From Phenylobacterium sp. (GTDB lineage Bacteria; Pseudomonadota; Alphaproteobacteria; Caulobacterales; Caulobacteraceae): DNA of 11,444 bases. The DNA is taken from assembly GCA_025350885.1 (NCBI GenBank), contig JANXXA010000512.1, forward strand, positions 1-11,444, given 5' to 3'. Shown here one piece after another: positions 1-7,209 of the stretch. The notes under the pieces were generated by a model. That model was not told where the DNA came from. It searched no databases and saw only the letters and a program-made list of their open reading frames with translations. Position 1 is the stretch's first letter. Each line of letters begins with the position of its first letter. The position numbers were made by a program, and so were the translations under genes.

Positions 1-546
1 GGCGAGGTGGTCTGGGTGCTGCGGCGCGACGACCTCTGCGCGCCGGGCCTGCTTGGCCTGGGCTTTCCACTCGGCAAGCTGATCCAGGTCTGCGCCCGCG
101 ACGAGGCCGAGGCCCTTTCGGTGATGGAGGATGCGCTGGCCACCGTCGGCGTCGCCGCCGTGGTCGGTGAGGTCGAGGCCGTGGACCTGACGGCGGGGCG
201 GCGCCTGCAGCTGGCTTGCGAGAAGCGCGGCGCCACCGGCTTTCTGATCCGCCGCCGGCCCTATGGCGGCCAGGCGCGGCGCGAGGCGGGCGGCTCGGCC
301 GCGGCCACCCGCTGGACGGTGGCCTCCGCCCCTTCCGAACCCCTGGCCGGTGCGTTCGGCCTGGGCGCGCCCAGGTTCCGGGCTGAACTCGCGCGCTGCC
401 GGGGGGGGCGCACCGGAACGTGGCTGTTGGAGGCCGCCGGGGCCTATAGCTGGGAGACAACCGATGTCGCGCATCCTCTGCGCCTGGTCGCCGAATTGGG
501 CGATTGCCAACTGGCGCCGGCGCAACCCCTCAAGCTCGCCAGCTAG
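1..546 (+). CDS. imuA: ImuA, RecA-like accessory protein of the SOS mutasome (5' end missing)
   Basis: Partial gene, open from the first base of the window (reading frame 1) to a TAG stop. ImuA is a RecA-related accessory protein that works with ImuB and DnaE2 in damage-induced mutagenesis. The 181 visible codons are the C-terminal part. They include a RecA-core-like stretch (VGVAAVVGEVEAVDLT, then RRLQLACEKRG) and an ImuA-like tail (CRGGRTG, HPLRLVAELGD). The nucleotide-binding N-terminus is outside the window, so I cannot say whether a Walker A motif is intact. The call rests mainly on the tail motifs and on the following imuB and dnaE2, a gene order known from Caulobacter. The last 83 nt overlap imuB in another frame. 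A run of eight G (401-408) lies in the coding region. The LexA-regulated promoter expected for the cassette would be upstream of base 1. Confidence 0.85.
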   Translation, partial: GEVVWVLRRDDLCAPGLLGLGFPLGKLIQVCARDEAEALSVMEDALATVGVAAVVGEVEAVDLTAGRRLQLACEKRGATGFLIRRRPYGGQARREAGGSAAATRWTVASAPSEPLAGAFGLGAPRFRAELARCRGGRTGTWLLEAAGAYSWETTDVAHPLRLVAELGDCQLAPAQPLKLAS

Positions 547-1993
547 CCCCTTCGCCCTGCTTGAAACGGTGCGCGCCGTCCGCCGTCTGTCCGCCGTAAG
601 CCTTGAGGCGGCCAGACTCGGCCTGTATCCCGGTCAGAAGGCCGCCGACGCCTTTGCCCTGGTCCCCGAACTGGTCACCGCCGAGGCCGAGCCGCAAGCC
701 GACGCCGCGGCGCTGACCGCGCTGGCCGACTGGTGCGTGCGCTTTTCGCCGGCCGTGGCGCCCGATGCCCCCGACGGCCTGTTCCTCGATGTCAGCGGGG
801 TCGATCATCTGTGGGGCGGCGAGGCCGCGATGCTGGCCGACTTCCAGGCCCGGCTGTTCGCCAATGGCCTGACCTTTCGCTGCGCCATCGCCGATACCCC
901 GGGCGCGGCCTGGGCGCTGGCCCGGTTCGGCGAGGACGTCGCCATCGCCCCGCCGGGCGGCCAGGCCGTGCTGCTGGCCCCCCTGCCGCCGGCGGCCCTG
1001 CGGCTGGAGACGCAGACCTGGACGCAGGTCGAACGGCTGGGTCTGCGCCGCGTCGGCCAGCTGCTGGACATTCCCCGCGCGCCGTTCGCCCGCCGCTTCG
1101 GCCAGGCCGCGCTGACCCGCCTCGACCAGGCGCTGGGACGCGCGGAGGAGGCGCTGGTCTTTCGCCGTCCGCCCACCCCCTGGTTCGCCCGGCTGGCCTT
1201 CGCCGAACCGATCAGCGCGCCGGATGACATAGCCCGCGTCACCTTCGACGTGGCCGCCCGGCTCTGCGCCCGGCTCGAGGCGCAAGGGTGCGGGGCGCGA
1301 CGGTTCGAGATCTGCTTCCACCGACTGGACGGCAGGGCCCTGCCGCTCAGCATCGGCCTGGCGCTGCCGGGCCGTGACGCCGCGCGGATCGCCAAGCTGT
1401 TCGCGCCCCGACTGGAGACCGTCGATCCGGGCTTCGGCATTGAGGTCGTGACCCTGACGGGCCACGCGGTGGAGGCGACGTCGGGACGGCAGGCGCGGCT
1501 GGATTCCGGTCGCGGAACCACGGTCGAGGAGGGCCTGGCCCCGCTGATCGACCGGCTGACCAACCGGCTGGGCGAGGATCGCGTCTGGCGCGACGCGCCG
1601 GTGGAGAGCCATGTCCCGGAACTGGCGGTCGGCCGCATCGCGCCGCTGGCCAAGCCTGGGCCCGAGCGGACCTGGAACCGGGAAGCTCCGCGCCCCACCC
1701 GGCTGTTCCGCCGGCCCGAGCCGGTGGAGGCGGTGCTGGCGCTGACCCCCGACGACCCGCCGACCCAGTTCCGCTGGCGCGGACAGCTGCACCGCGTGCG
1801 CCGCGCCGAGGGTCCGGAGCGGATCGGCGAAGAATGGTGGAAGGCCGCCATCGACGACGTGCGCGTGGGCCACGTGCGCGACTATTACCGCGTCGAGGAC
1901 GAGGCCGGCGCCCGTTTCTGGCTGTTCCGCGCCGGCCTCTACGGCGATCCTCAAGCGCCGCCGAAATGGTGGCTGCACGGACTGTTCGGATGA
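464..1993 (+). CDS. imuB: ImuB, catalytically inactive Y-family-like mutasome protein
   Basis: 509-residue protein. ImuB is a Y-family polymerase relative that acts as an adaptor linking DnaE2, ImuA and the sliding clamp during error-prone repair. The ATG at 464 was chosen because the protein then begins with the family's typical N-terminus (MSRILCAWSPNWAIANW) and GGGAG (452-456) sits 7 nt upstream. The frame is open back to 263, but that part reads as an out-of-frame shadow of imuA. The catalytic acids of active Y-family enzymes are absent. The N-terminal DxD position reads CAWSP, and the SxDE-type motif reads L-F-L-D109-V110 followed by SGVDHLWGGE, so the Glu is replaced. This matches known ImuB proteins. 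I see no canonical QxxLF clamp motif; RPTRLF (about residues 409-414) is a degenerate candidate. It ends in LHGLFG. It is presumably co-transcribed with imuA and dnaE2. Confidence 0.93.
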   Translation: MSRILCAWSPNWAIANWRRRNPSSSPASPFALLETVRAVRRLSAVSLEAARLGLYPGQKAADAFALVPELVTAEAEPQADAAALTALADWCVRFSPAVAPDAPDGLFLDVSGVDHLWGGEAAMLADFQARLFANGLTFRCAIADTPGAAWALARFGEDVAIAPPGGQAVLLAPLPPAALRLETQTWTQVERLGLRRVGQLLDIPRAPFARRFGQAALTRLDQALGRAEEALVFRRPPTPWFARLAFAEPISAPDDIARVTFDVAARLCARLEAQGCGARRFEICFHRLDGRALPLSIGLALPGRDAARIAKLFAPRLETVDPGFGIEVVTLTGHAVEATSGRQARLDSGRGTTVEEGLAPLIDRLTNRLGEDRVWRDAPVESHVPELAVGRIAPLAKPGPERTWNREAPRPTRLFRRPEPVEAVLALTPDDPPTQFRWRGQLHRVRRAEGPERIGEEWWKAAIDDVRVGHVRDYYRVEDEAGARFWLFRAGLYGDPQAPPKWWLHGLFG

Positions 1994-2010
1994 CCGCGCG
2001 CCACCAGATG

Positions 2011-2162
2011 CTCCCCCAGGCCGCAGGCCGGTCAGGGGGAGCTCCCGCGAAGCGGGTGAGGGGGTTTAAGCCCACTGATCTATTCGCCGCGGATGAAACC
2101 CCCTCCGTCTCGTCGCTTTGCGCCGATCCACCTCCCCCTGACCGGGCTCCGCCCTGGGGGAG
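2011..2162. repeat. Nested palindromic intergenic repeat, copy A (imuB-dnaE2)
   Basis: A 152-bp imperfect palindrome fills nearly the whole imuB-dnaE2 gap. The outer arms 2011-2041 and 2132-2162 are reverse complements at 28 of 31 positions. Inside, AGGGGGTTT (2059-2067) pairs perfectly with AAACCCCCT (2096-2104) around a 28-nt loop. Each outer arm can also fold on itself: CTCCCCC 2011-2017 with GGGGGAG 2035-2041 on the left, and CCTCCCCC 2131-2138 with GGGGGAGG 2156-2163 on the right. A small hairpin, CCCGC-GAA-GCGGG (2044-2056), follows the left arm. The element has no coding content. The same module order recurs between serC and serA. Caulobacter genomes are known to carry long palindromic intergenic repeats; whether this belongs to a described family cannot be told here. 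Confidence 0.85.
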
Positions 2163-2163
2163 G
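2159..2163 (+). promoter_or_regulatory. dnaE2 Shine-Dalgarno sequence inside a hairpin arm
   Basis: GGAGG, 5 nt before the GTG start at 2169, is the only good ribosome site here and fixes the start of dnaE2. It is the 3' arm of the hairpin 2131-2163: eight perfect base pairs, an asymmetric internal loop, then GGGC (2144-2147) with GCCC (2151-2154) around a TCC loop. If this hairpin forms in the mRNA, the ribosome site is occluded. Confidence 0.7.
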
Positions 2164-2168
2164 ATCTA

Positions 2169-5100
2169 GTGTCCCGCTACGCCGAGCTGCAGGCGGCCAG
2201 CAACTTCTCGTTCCTGCGCGGAGCGTCGCATCCGGGCGAGCTGGTGACCGGCGCCGAGGCGCTGGGCCTGGCGGCCGTCGGCGTCTGCGACCGCAATTCG
2301 CTGGCCGGCGTGGTGCGCGCCTGGTCGGCCATGCGGACGCTGCGGGAAGGCGGGGGCAAGGTCCGCGCCCTTACCGGCTGCCGCCTGGACTTCGCCGACG
2401 GCACGCCGAGCCTGCTGGTCTATCCCTCCGACCGCGAAGCCTATGGCCGGCTGACCCGTCTGCTGACCGTCGGCCAGCGCCGCGAGAAGAAAGGCGGCTG
2501 CGATCTGCGCTGGGCGGATTTTCTTGACCATGCGCAGGGCCAGCTGGTGCTGGTCGTGCCGCCGGAGCGGCTGGACGAGGGCTTCGAGCGCGACCTGGGC
2601 CGCATCGCCGGCGCGCTGTCGGGCGATGTCTGGCTGGCGGCGTCGCGGCGTTATGGGGCGCGCGACCTGAACCGGCTGTCGCGGCTGGCGGCCTTGGCGC
2701 AAGGGCGCGGGGCGCCGATGGTGGCCACCAATGACGTGCTCTACCACGGCCCCGAACGCCGGCCCCTGCAGGACGTGCTGACCTGCATCCGGGAGGGCTG
2801 TACGATCCACGGGGCGGGACTGCGGCTGGCCGCCAACGCCGAGCGCCACCTTAAATCGCCTGGGGAGATGGCGCGGCTGTTCGCCCGGTTCCCCGGCGCG
2901 GTGGAGCGCAGCGTCGAGATCGCCGGGCGGGTCGACTTCGATCTGTCCGACCTGTCCTATGAATACCCCGACGAGCCGGTGCCGCGCGGCAAGACCGCCA
3001 TCCAGCATCTGCGCGACCTCAGCTGGGAGGGCGCCCGCTGGCGCTATCCGGACGGCGTGCCGGAGAAGGTCTCCAAACTGGTCGCCCACGAACTGGCGTT
3101 GATCGAGAAGCTGAAATTCCCCAACTATTTCCTGACGGTCCACGACATCGTCCGCTGGGCGCGGGAGGAACGGGGCATCCTGTGCCAGGGCCGGGGGTCG
3201 GCGGCCAATTCCTGCGTCTGTTTCTGCCTGGGGATCACCGCGGTCGATCCCACCAAGGAGGACCAGGACCTGCTGTTTTCCCGCTTCATCTCCGAGAACC
3301 GGGGCGAGCCCCCGGACATCGACGTCGACTTCGAGCACGAGCGGCGCGAGGAGGTGATGCAGTACGTCTATGCCCGCTATGGACGTGATCGCGCGGCCAT
3401 CGTCGCCACCGTCATCCACTATCGCCCGCGCATGGCGATCCGCCAGGTGGGCAAGGCGCTGGGACTGACCGAAGACATCACCGCGGCGCTGGCGGGCACC
3501 GTCTGGGGCAGCTGGGGCGACAGCGTGCCGGACGGCCACATCCGCCAGGCGGGGCTGGACCCCGAGGCCCCGGAAATCCGCCGGGCGGTGAGCCTGGCCC
3601 AGGGCCTGCTGGGCTTTCCGCGCCACCTGTCGCAGCACGTCGGCGGCTATGTCCTGACGCAGCGCCGGCTGGACGAGACCGTACCGATCGGCAACGCCGC
3701 CATGAAGGACCGGACCTTCATCGAGTGGGACAAGGACGACATCGACGCGCTGGGGCTGATGAAGGTCGATGTGCTGGCGCTGGGCATGCTGACGGCGCTG
3801 AAGCGGAGTTTCGACATGCTGCCGCCGCTGCCGGACGGCCGCCGGATCACCGACATCGCCCACATCCCGCAGGAGGACCCGTCGGTCTACGACATGCTCT
3901 GCAAGGCCGATTCCGTCGGTGTCTTCCAGGTCGAGAGCCGGGCGCAGATGTCGATGCTGCCCCGGCTGAAGCCGCGCCGATTCTATGACCTGGTGATCGA
4001 GGTGGCGATCGTCCGGCCAGGCCCGATCCAGGGCGACATGGTGCATCCCTATCTGAAGCGCCGGGCCAACCCCGCGGCGGTCACCTATCCCCGGCCCGGC
4101 CCGGAGCATCCGCAGGACGAGCTGGAAGGGATTCTCAGGAAGACGCTGGGCGTGCCGCTGTTCCAGGAACAGGCGATGCGCATCGCCATCGACGCGGCCA
4201 AGTTCACCCCCGACGAGTCCGACGGTCTGCGCCGCTCCATGGCGACCTTCCGGCACTACGGCTCGGTGGGCGAGTTCGGAGTGAAGTTCGTCGAGGGTAT
4301 GGTCGGCCGGGGCTACGACCCCGAATTCGCCCAGCGCTGTTTCAAGCAGATCGAGGGTTTCGGCTCCTACGGCTTTCCGGAGAGCCACGCGATCAGCTTC
4401 GCGCTCTTGGTCTATGCCTCGGCCTGGGTGAAGCGCCACCATCCCGAGGCGTTCTGCGCCAGCCTGCTGAACAGCCAGCCGATGGGCTTTTACCAGCCGG
4501 CGCAGCTGGTCCGCGACGCCCGCGAGCACGGGGTGGAGGTCCGGCCCCCCGATATCCGCGACAGCGACTGGGACTGCACGCTGGAGCCGCCCGATGACCC
4601 TCGCGCGCCGCACCGCGCGCTGCGCCTGGGCCTGCGCCAGGTGCGCGGCCTCAAGGGCGAGGAGGCCAGGGCGTTCGTGGCGGCGCGAGCCGAGGGTCTT
4701 TCCACCCTGGAGGATTATGTACTGCGCGGCGGCCTGTCGCGGCGCGGTCTTGAGCTGCTGGCCGAGGCCGACGCCTTCGGGTCCCTGGGGTTGAGCCGGC
4801 GCCAGGCGCTGTGGGCGGTGAAGGGCCTGGCCGGCGATCTCAACGCCGAGCGCGACGCCCCCCTGCTGACCCGCCAGAGCCTGAAGGAGGCGCAGGTCCA
4901 GCTGCCCTTCATGAGCCCGCCGAAGGAGGTCGCCGAGGACTACCGCACCACCAGCCTGTCGCTGAAGGCTCATCCGGTGAGCTTCTTCCGTGCGGATCTG
5001 GCGCGCATGCAGGCGGTGGCCTGCGCCGCGCTGGCGACGATGGGCGACGGGCGGCGGGTCTCGGTGGGTGGCCTGGTTCTGGTGCGCCAGCGGCCCGGCA

Positions 5101-5396
5101 CCGCCAAGGGCGTGGTGTTCCTGACCCTGGAGGACGAGACCGGCATCGCCAACATCGTCTGCTGGAAGGACGCCTTCGACGCCAACCGCCGGCTGGTGAT
5201 GAGCTCGGCTTTCCTGGTGGTGCAGGGCCGCGTGCAGTCGGCTGACGGCGTGATCCATGTCGTCGCCGAACGGTTCATCGACCTCTCGGCCAGGCTCGGC
5301 GAGATGCGCGACCGCGAGGACGCCCCCGGCGCCGCCCCGCCGCCGCCGCACGCCCGCCTCTCCAGCCACCTGGTGCGCAGCCGCGACTTCCACTGA
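2169..5396 (+). CDS. dnaE2: Error-prone DNA polymerase DnaE2 (C-family)
   Basis: 1075 residues, the usual length for DnaE2. It extends DNA past lesions as part of the SOS mutasome with ImuA and ImuB. The GTG start at 2169 is supported by GGAGG 5 nt upstream and by the typical DnaE2 N-terminus [20 protein letters not shown]. That segment opens the PHP domain, and the His-x-His seen in replicative DnaE1 is absent, as is common in DnaE2. The polymerase core carries GRGSAANSC (about residue 341 on), the catalytic pair in PDIDVDF (D385 and D387) and the third Asp in KVDVL (D534). GFPESHA lies near residue 734, a helix-hairpin-helix-like segment ([15 protein letters not shown]) around 815-830, and an OB fold at about 960-1045 ([17 protein letters not shown], then FLTLEDETG). 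It ends in RSRDFH, typical of the family. All three catalytic Asp are present, so it should be active. Cassettes of this type are LexA-controlled from upstream of imuA; no LexA-like site was recognised in the 175-bp gap before this gene. Confidence 0.97.
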   Translation: MSRYAELQAASNFSFLRGASHPGELVTGAEALGLAAVGVCDRNSLAGVVRAWSAMRTLREGGGKVRALTGCRLDFADGTPSLLVYPSDREAYGRLTRLLTVGQRREKKGGCDLRWADFLDHAQGQLVLVVPPERLDEGFERDLGRIAGALSGDVWLAASRRYGARDLNRLSRLAALAQGRGAPMVATNDVLYHGPERRPLQDVLTCIREGCTIHGAGLRLAANAERHLKSPGEMARLFARFPGAVERSVEIAGRVDFDLSDLSYEYPDEPVPRGKTAIQHLRDLSWEGARWRYPDGVPEKVSKLVAHELALIEKLKFPNYFLTVHDIVRWAREERGILCQGRGSAANSCVCFCLGITAVDPTKEDQDLLFSRFISENRGEPPDIDVDFEHERREEVMQYVYARYGRDRAAIVATVIHYRPRMAIRQVGKALGLTEDITAALAGTVWGSWGDSVPDGHIRQAGLDPEAPEIRRAVSLAQGLLGFPRHLSQHVGGYVLTQRRLDETVPIGNAAMKDRTFIEWDKDDIDALGLMKVDVLALGMLTALKRSFDMLPPLPDGRRITDIAHIPQEDPSVYDMLCKADSVGVFQVESRAQMSMLPRLKPRRFYDLVIEVAIVRPGPIQGDMVHPYLKRRANPAAVTYPRPGPEHPQDELEGILRKTLGVPLFQEQAMRIAIDAAKFTPDESDGLRRSMATFRHYGSVGEFGVKFVEGMVGRGYDPEFAQRCFKQIEGFGSYGFPESHAISFALLVYASAWVKRHHPEAFCASLLNSQPMGFYQPAQLVRDAREHGVEVRPPDIRDSDWDCTLEPPDDPRAPHRALRLGLRQVRGLKGEEARAFVAARAEGLSTLEDYVLRGGLSRRGLELLAEADAFGSLGLSRRQALWAVKGLAGDLNAERDAPLLTRQSLKEAQVQLPFMSPPKEVAEDYRTTSLSLKAHPVSFFRADLARMQAVACAALATMGDGRRVSVGGLVLVRQRPGTAKGVVFLTLEDETGIANIVCWKDAFDANRRLVMSSAFLVVQGRVQSADGVIHVVAERFIDLSARLGEMRDREDAPGAAPPPPHARLSSHLVRSRDFH

Positions 5397-5423
5397 GCGA
5401 TGGTCAGGAGCCCCGATCCGGCG

Positions 5424-5439
5424 CAGATTTCTGAATCTG
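5424..5439. promoter_or_regulatory. Small inverted repeat with a GANTC site before the esterase gene
   Basis: In the 66-bp gap after dnaE2, CAGATT (5424-5429) and AATCTG (5434-5439) form a perfect 6-bp inverted repeat around TCTG. The right half contains GAATC (5433-5437), a match to the GANTC site methylated by CcrM in Caulobacter relatives. It could be an operator, a methylation-sensitive promoter part or chance. It is not followed by a T run, so it is not a convincing terminator. I cannot assign clear -35 and -10 boxes. Confidence 0.3.
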
Positions 5440-5462
5440 AGCGACACTGGGGGACACAAGAG

Positions 5463-7139
5463 ATGAGCAAGACTAGCCAAGGCGGCATCAGCCGCCGCGA
5501 CATGATCCAGGTCGCCGCGCTGACGGCCACCGCCGTCGGGGCGGTCGCCGCCGCCCCCAACGCCGAGGCCCAGACCCCTGCCACGCCGGCGCGACTCCTC
5601 GGGGGCGGTGGCGCGCCGGGCGGCATCTTCTGGACGGTCGAAACCACCGCCGGGAAGGTGCAGGGCATCGCCAACGGCCGGGTGAAGGAATTCAAGGGCG
5701 TCCCTTACGGCGCGTCCACCGGCGGCGCGAACCGCTTCATGCCGCCGAGGCCACCCGTCCCCTGGAAAGGCGTCCGCGAGGCCATAGGCTATGGCCAGAT
5801 CTCGCCGCAGACGCCGGCGGACTTGGGCTCCGACTACGCCATGATGATCGCCTGGGACCGCCACGTAGGCCCCGGCGGGATGGGCGAGGACTGCCTCAAC
5901 CTCAACATCTGGACGCCAAGCGTCGACGACCATGCCAGGCGCCCTGTGCTGGTGTCGTTCCATGGTGGCGGCTGGGCGACCGGCTCCGGCAACGGGCCGA
6001 TGTACGACGGGGCGCAGATGGCCCGATTGGGCGACGTGGTGGTGGTCACCGTCAATCATCGGCTGGCGGCCTTCGGCTACAGTCACCTGGCCGACCTCGG
6101 GGCGCCCGCGGACTTCGCCAGCGCCGGCGTCTGCGGCGTCATGGACATGGTCGCTTCGCTGGACTGGGTGCGGGACAATATCGGGCGCTTCGGAGGCGAC
6201 CCGGGGCGGGTGATGGTGTTCGGCCAGTCGGGCGGCGGGTCAAAGACATCGACCCTGCTGGCCACGCCTTCGGCCAAGGGCCTGTTCCACCGCGCCGCCG
6301 TGCAGTCCGGCTCGACGCTGCGCCAGGCAACCCGGCCCGAGGCCACCGCGGAGGCGGAAAAACTGCTCAAGGCGCTCGGCCTTCCGAAGGGCAATATCGC
6401 CGCGATCCAGAAGGTGTCCTGGCAGCGGCTGCTGGAGGCGCAGGTCGCCAGCGGCGGCAATTTCCGGCCGGTGATCGACGGCAAGGTCCTGCCGCACCAC
6501 CCCTTCGATCCCGGCGCGCCGCTGGAAAGTGCTGACGTGCCGGTGATCATCTCCACCACCCTGCATGACGCGGCGTTGCGGCTGACCAACTTCGACCTCG
6601 ACGAGGCGGGGCTGGCCGGTCTGTTCCACCAGCGGTTCGGGGCCAAGGGCGACCAGATCCTGGCCGCTTATCGCCAGCGCAGCCCACGCCAGTCGCCGTA
6701 TCTGACCCAGGCCGAGGCCTTCACCGACGCCACGCGCGGCAACTCCCAGCTGCAGGCGCAGCGCAAGGCGGCCCTGGGGAAGGCGGCCACCTACATGTAT
6801 GTCTGGGACTGGGCGACCCCGGCCTTCGACGGCAAGTTCGGCGCCGTGCACGGCCACGACGTCGAGGCGTCGTTCCACCTGTCGCGCAACGCCATCGGGG
6901 GATCGGGAACCCGCGGCGGGCGGATGATGTCGGATCGACTGGCGGCGACCTGGGTCGCCTTCGCGGCAACGGGCAACCCGAACAATCCGCTGATCCCTGA
7001 CTGGCCCGCCTATGACGCCAGACGCCGCGCCACCATGGTCTTCAATACCGACATGCAGGTGATCGACGACTATCGCGGCGACTTCGTGCGGATGATCGCC
7101 GAGGCCGTGCCGGGAACCCCGGCGCCGGGTCGCGCCTAG
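5463..7139 (+). CDS. Tat-exported type-B carboxylesterase-like alpha/beta hydrolase
   Basis: 558 residues, the usual size for the carboxylesterase type-B family, which hydrolyses carboxylic esters. The substrate is unknown. The ATG at 5463 is preferred because GGGGGA (5449-5454) lies 8 nt upstream and a Tat signal follows at once: S10-R11-R12-D-M-I, a hydrophobic Ala-rich stretch, and a likely cleavage site after A34-E-A36. An upstream in-frame ATG at 5400 would put 21 odd residues before the signal. The protein should be exported folded to the periplasm or beyond. Family motifs are EDCLNLNIWTP (E142 on), the oxyanion-hole HGGGW (H167-W171), nucleophile S256 in FGQSGGG and probable catalytic H463 in GAVHGHD. 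The nucleophile elbow differs from the common GESAGG. The acid, normally Glu in a GTNRDEG-like motif, probably aligns with D369 in STTLHDAAL. It is 66 bp after dnaE2 with no obvious functional link, so it may have its own promoter. Confidence 0.88.
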   Translation: MSKTSQGGISRRDMIQVAALTATAVGAVAAAPNAEAQTPATPARLLGGGGAPGGIFWTVETTAGKVQGIANGRVKEFKGVPYGASTGGANRFMPPRPPVPWKGVREAIGYGQISPQTPADLGSDYAMMIAWDRHVGPGGMGEDCLNLNIWTPSVDDHARRPVLVSFHGGGWATGSGNGPMYDGAQMARLGDVVVVTVNHRLAAFGYSHLADLGAPADFASAGVCGVMDMVASLDWVRDNIGRFGGDPGRVMVFGQSGGGSKTSTLLATPSAKGLFHRAAVQSGSTLRQATRPEATAEAEKLLKALGLPKGNIAAIQKVSWQRLLEAQVASGGNFRPVIDGKVLPHHPFDPGAPLESADVPVIISTTLHDAALRLTNFDLDEAGLAGLFHQRFGAKGDQILAAYRQRSPRQSPYLTQAEAFTDATRGNSQLQAQRKAALGKAATYMYVWDWATPAFDGKFGAVHGHDVEASFHLSRNAIGGSGTRGGRMMSDRLAATWVAFAATGNPNNPLIPDWPAYDARRRATMVFNTDMQVIDDYRGDFVRMIAEAVPGTPAPGRA

Positions 7140-7151
7140 CAATTCTGACTC

Positions 7152-7181
7152 TTGCCGAACGGTGTCGGATTGTCGTGATAT
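7152..7181 (+). promoter_or_regulatory. Weak candidate sigma70-like promoter before the propeller gene
   Basis: The 70-bp gap after the esterase gene holds TTGCCG (7152-7157) and, 18 nt on, TGATAT (7176-7181), a poor -10 box. A GACTC site (7147-7151, GANTC type) lies just upstream. The placement about 30 nt before the start codon is right for a promoter, but the matches are weak and read-through from the esterase gene is equally possible. Confidence 0.22.
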
Positions 7182-7209
7182 GGCGCGTCCTTGGGTCAGG
7201 GAGAGACCG

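Noticed and set aside
263..463. A 67-codon upstream extension of imuB.
   Set aside because: It is the out-of-frame shadow of imuA, rich in Arg and Pro, and the conserved ImuB N-terminus begins at 464 with its own ribosome site.
530..1978. A 482-codon open frame on the minus strand opposite imuB.
   Set aside because: Shadow of imuB with no recognisable domain and no ribosome site.
4158..4172. A perfect 15-nt palindrome, CTGTTCCAGGAACAG, within dnaE2 that resembles a repressor operator.
   Set aside because: It encodes the conserved DnaE segment PLFQEQA and does not show the GTTC-N7-GTTC spacing of alphaproteobacterial LexA boxes.
5400..5462. An upstream in-frame ATG start for the esterase gene.
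   Set aside because: It would place 21 residues before the Tat motif and has no suitable ribosome site; the ATG at 5463 has one.
2166..6086. A 1306-codon open frame on the minus strand opposite dnaE2 and the esterase gene.
   Set aside because: It is antisense to two well-supported genes and has a biased His/Arg/Gln/Ala-rich composition with no domain. Long antisense frames are expected in high-GC coding DNA.
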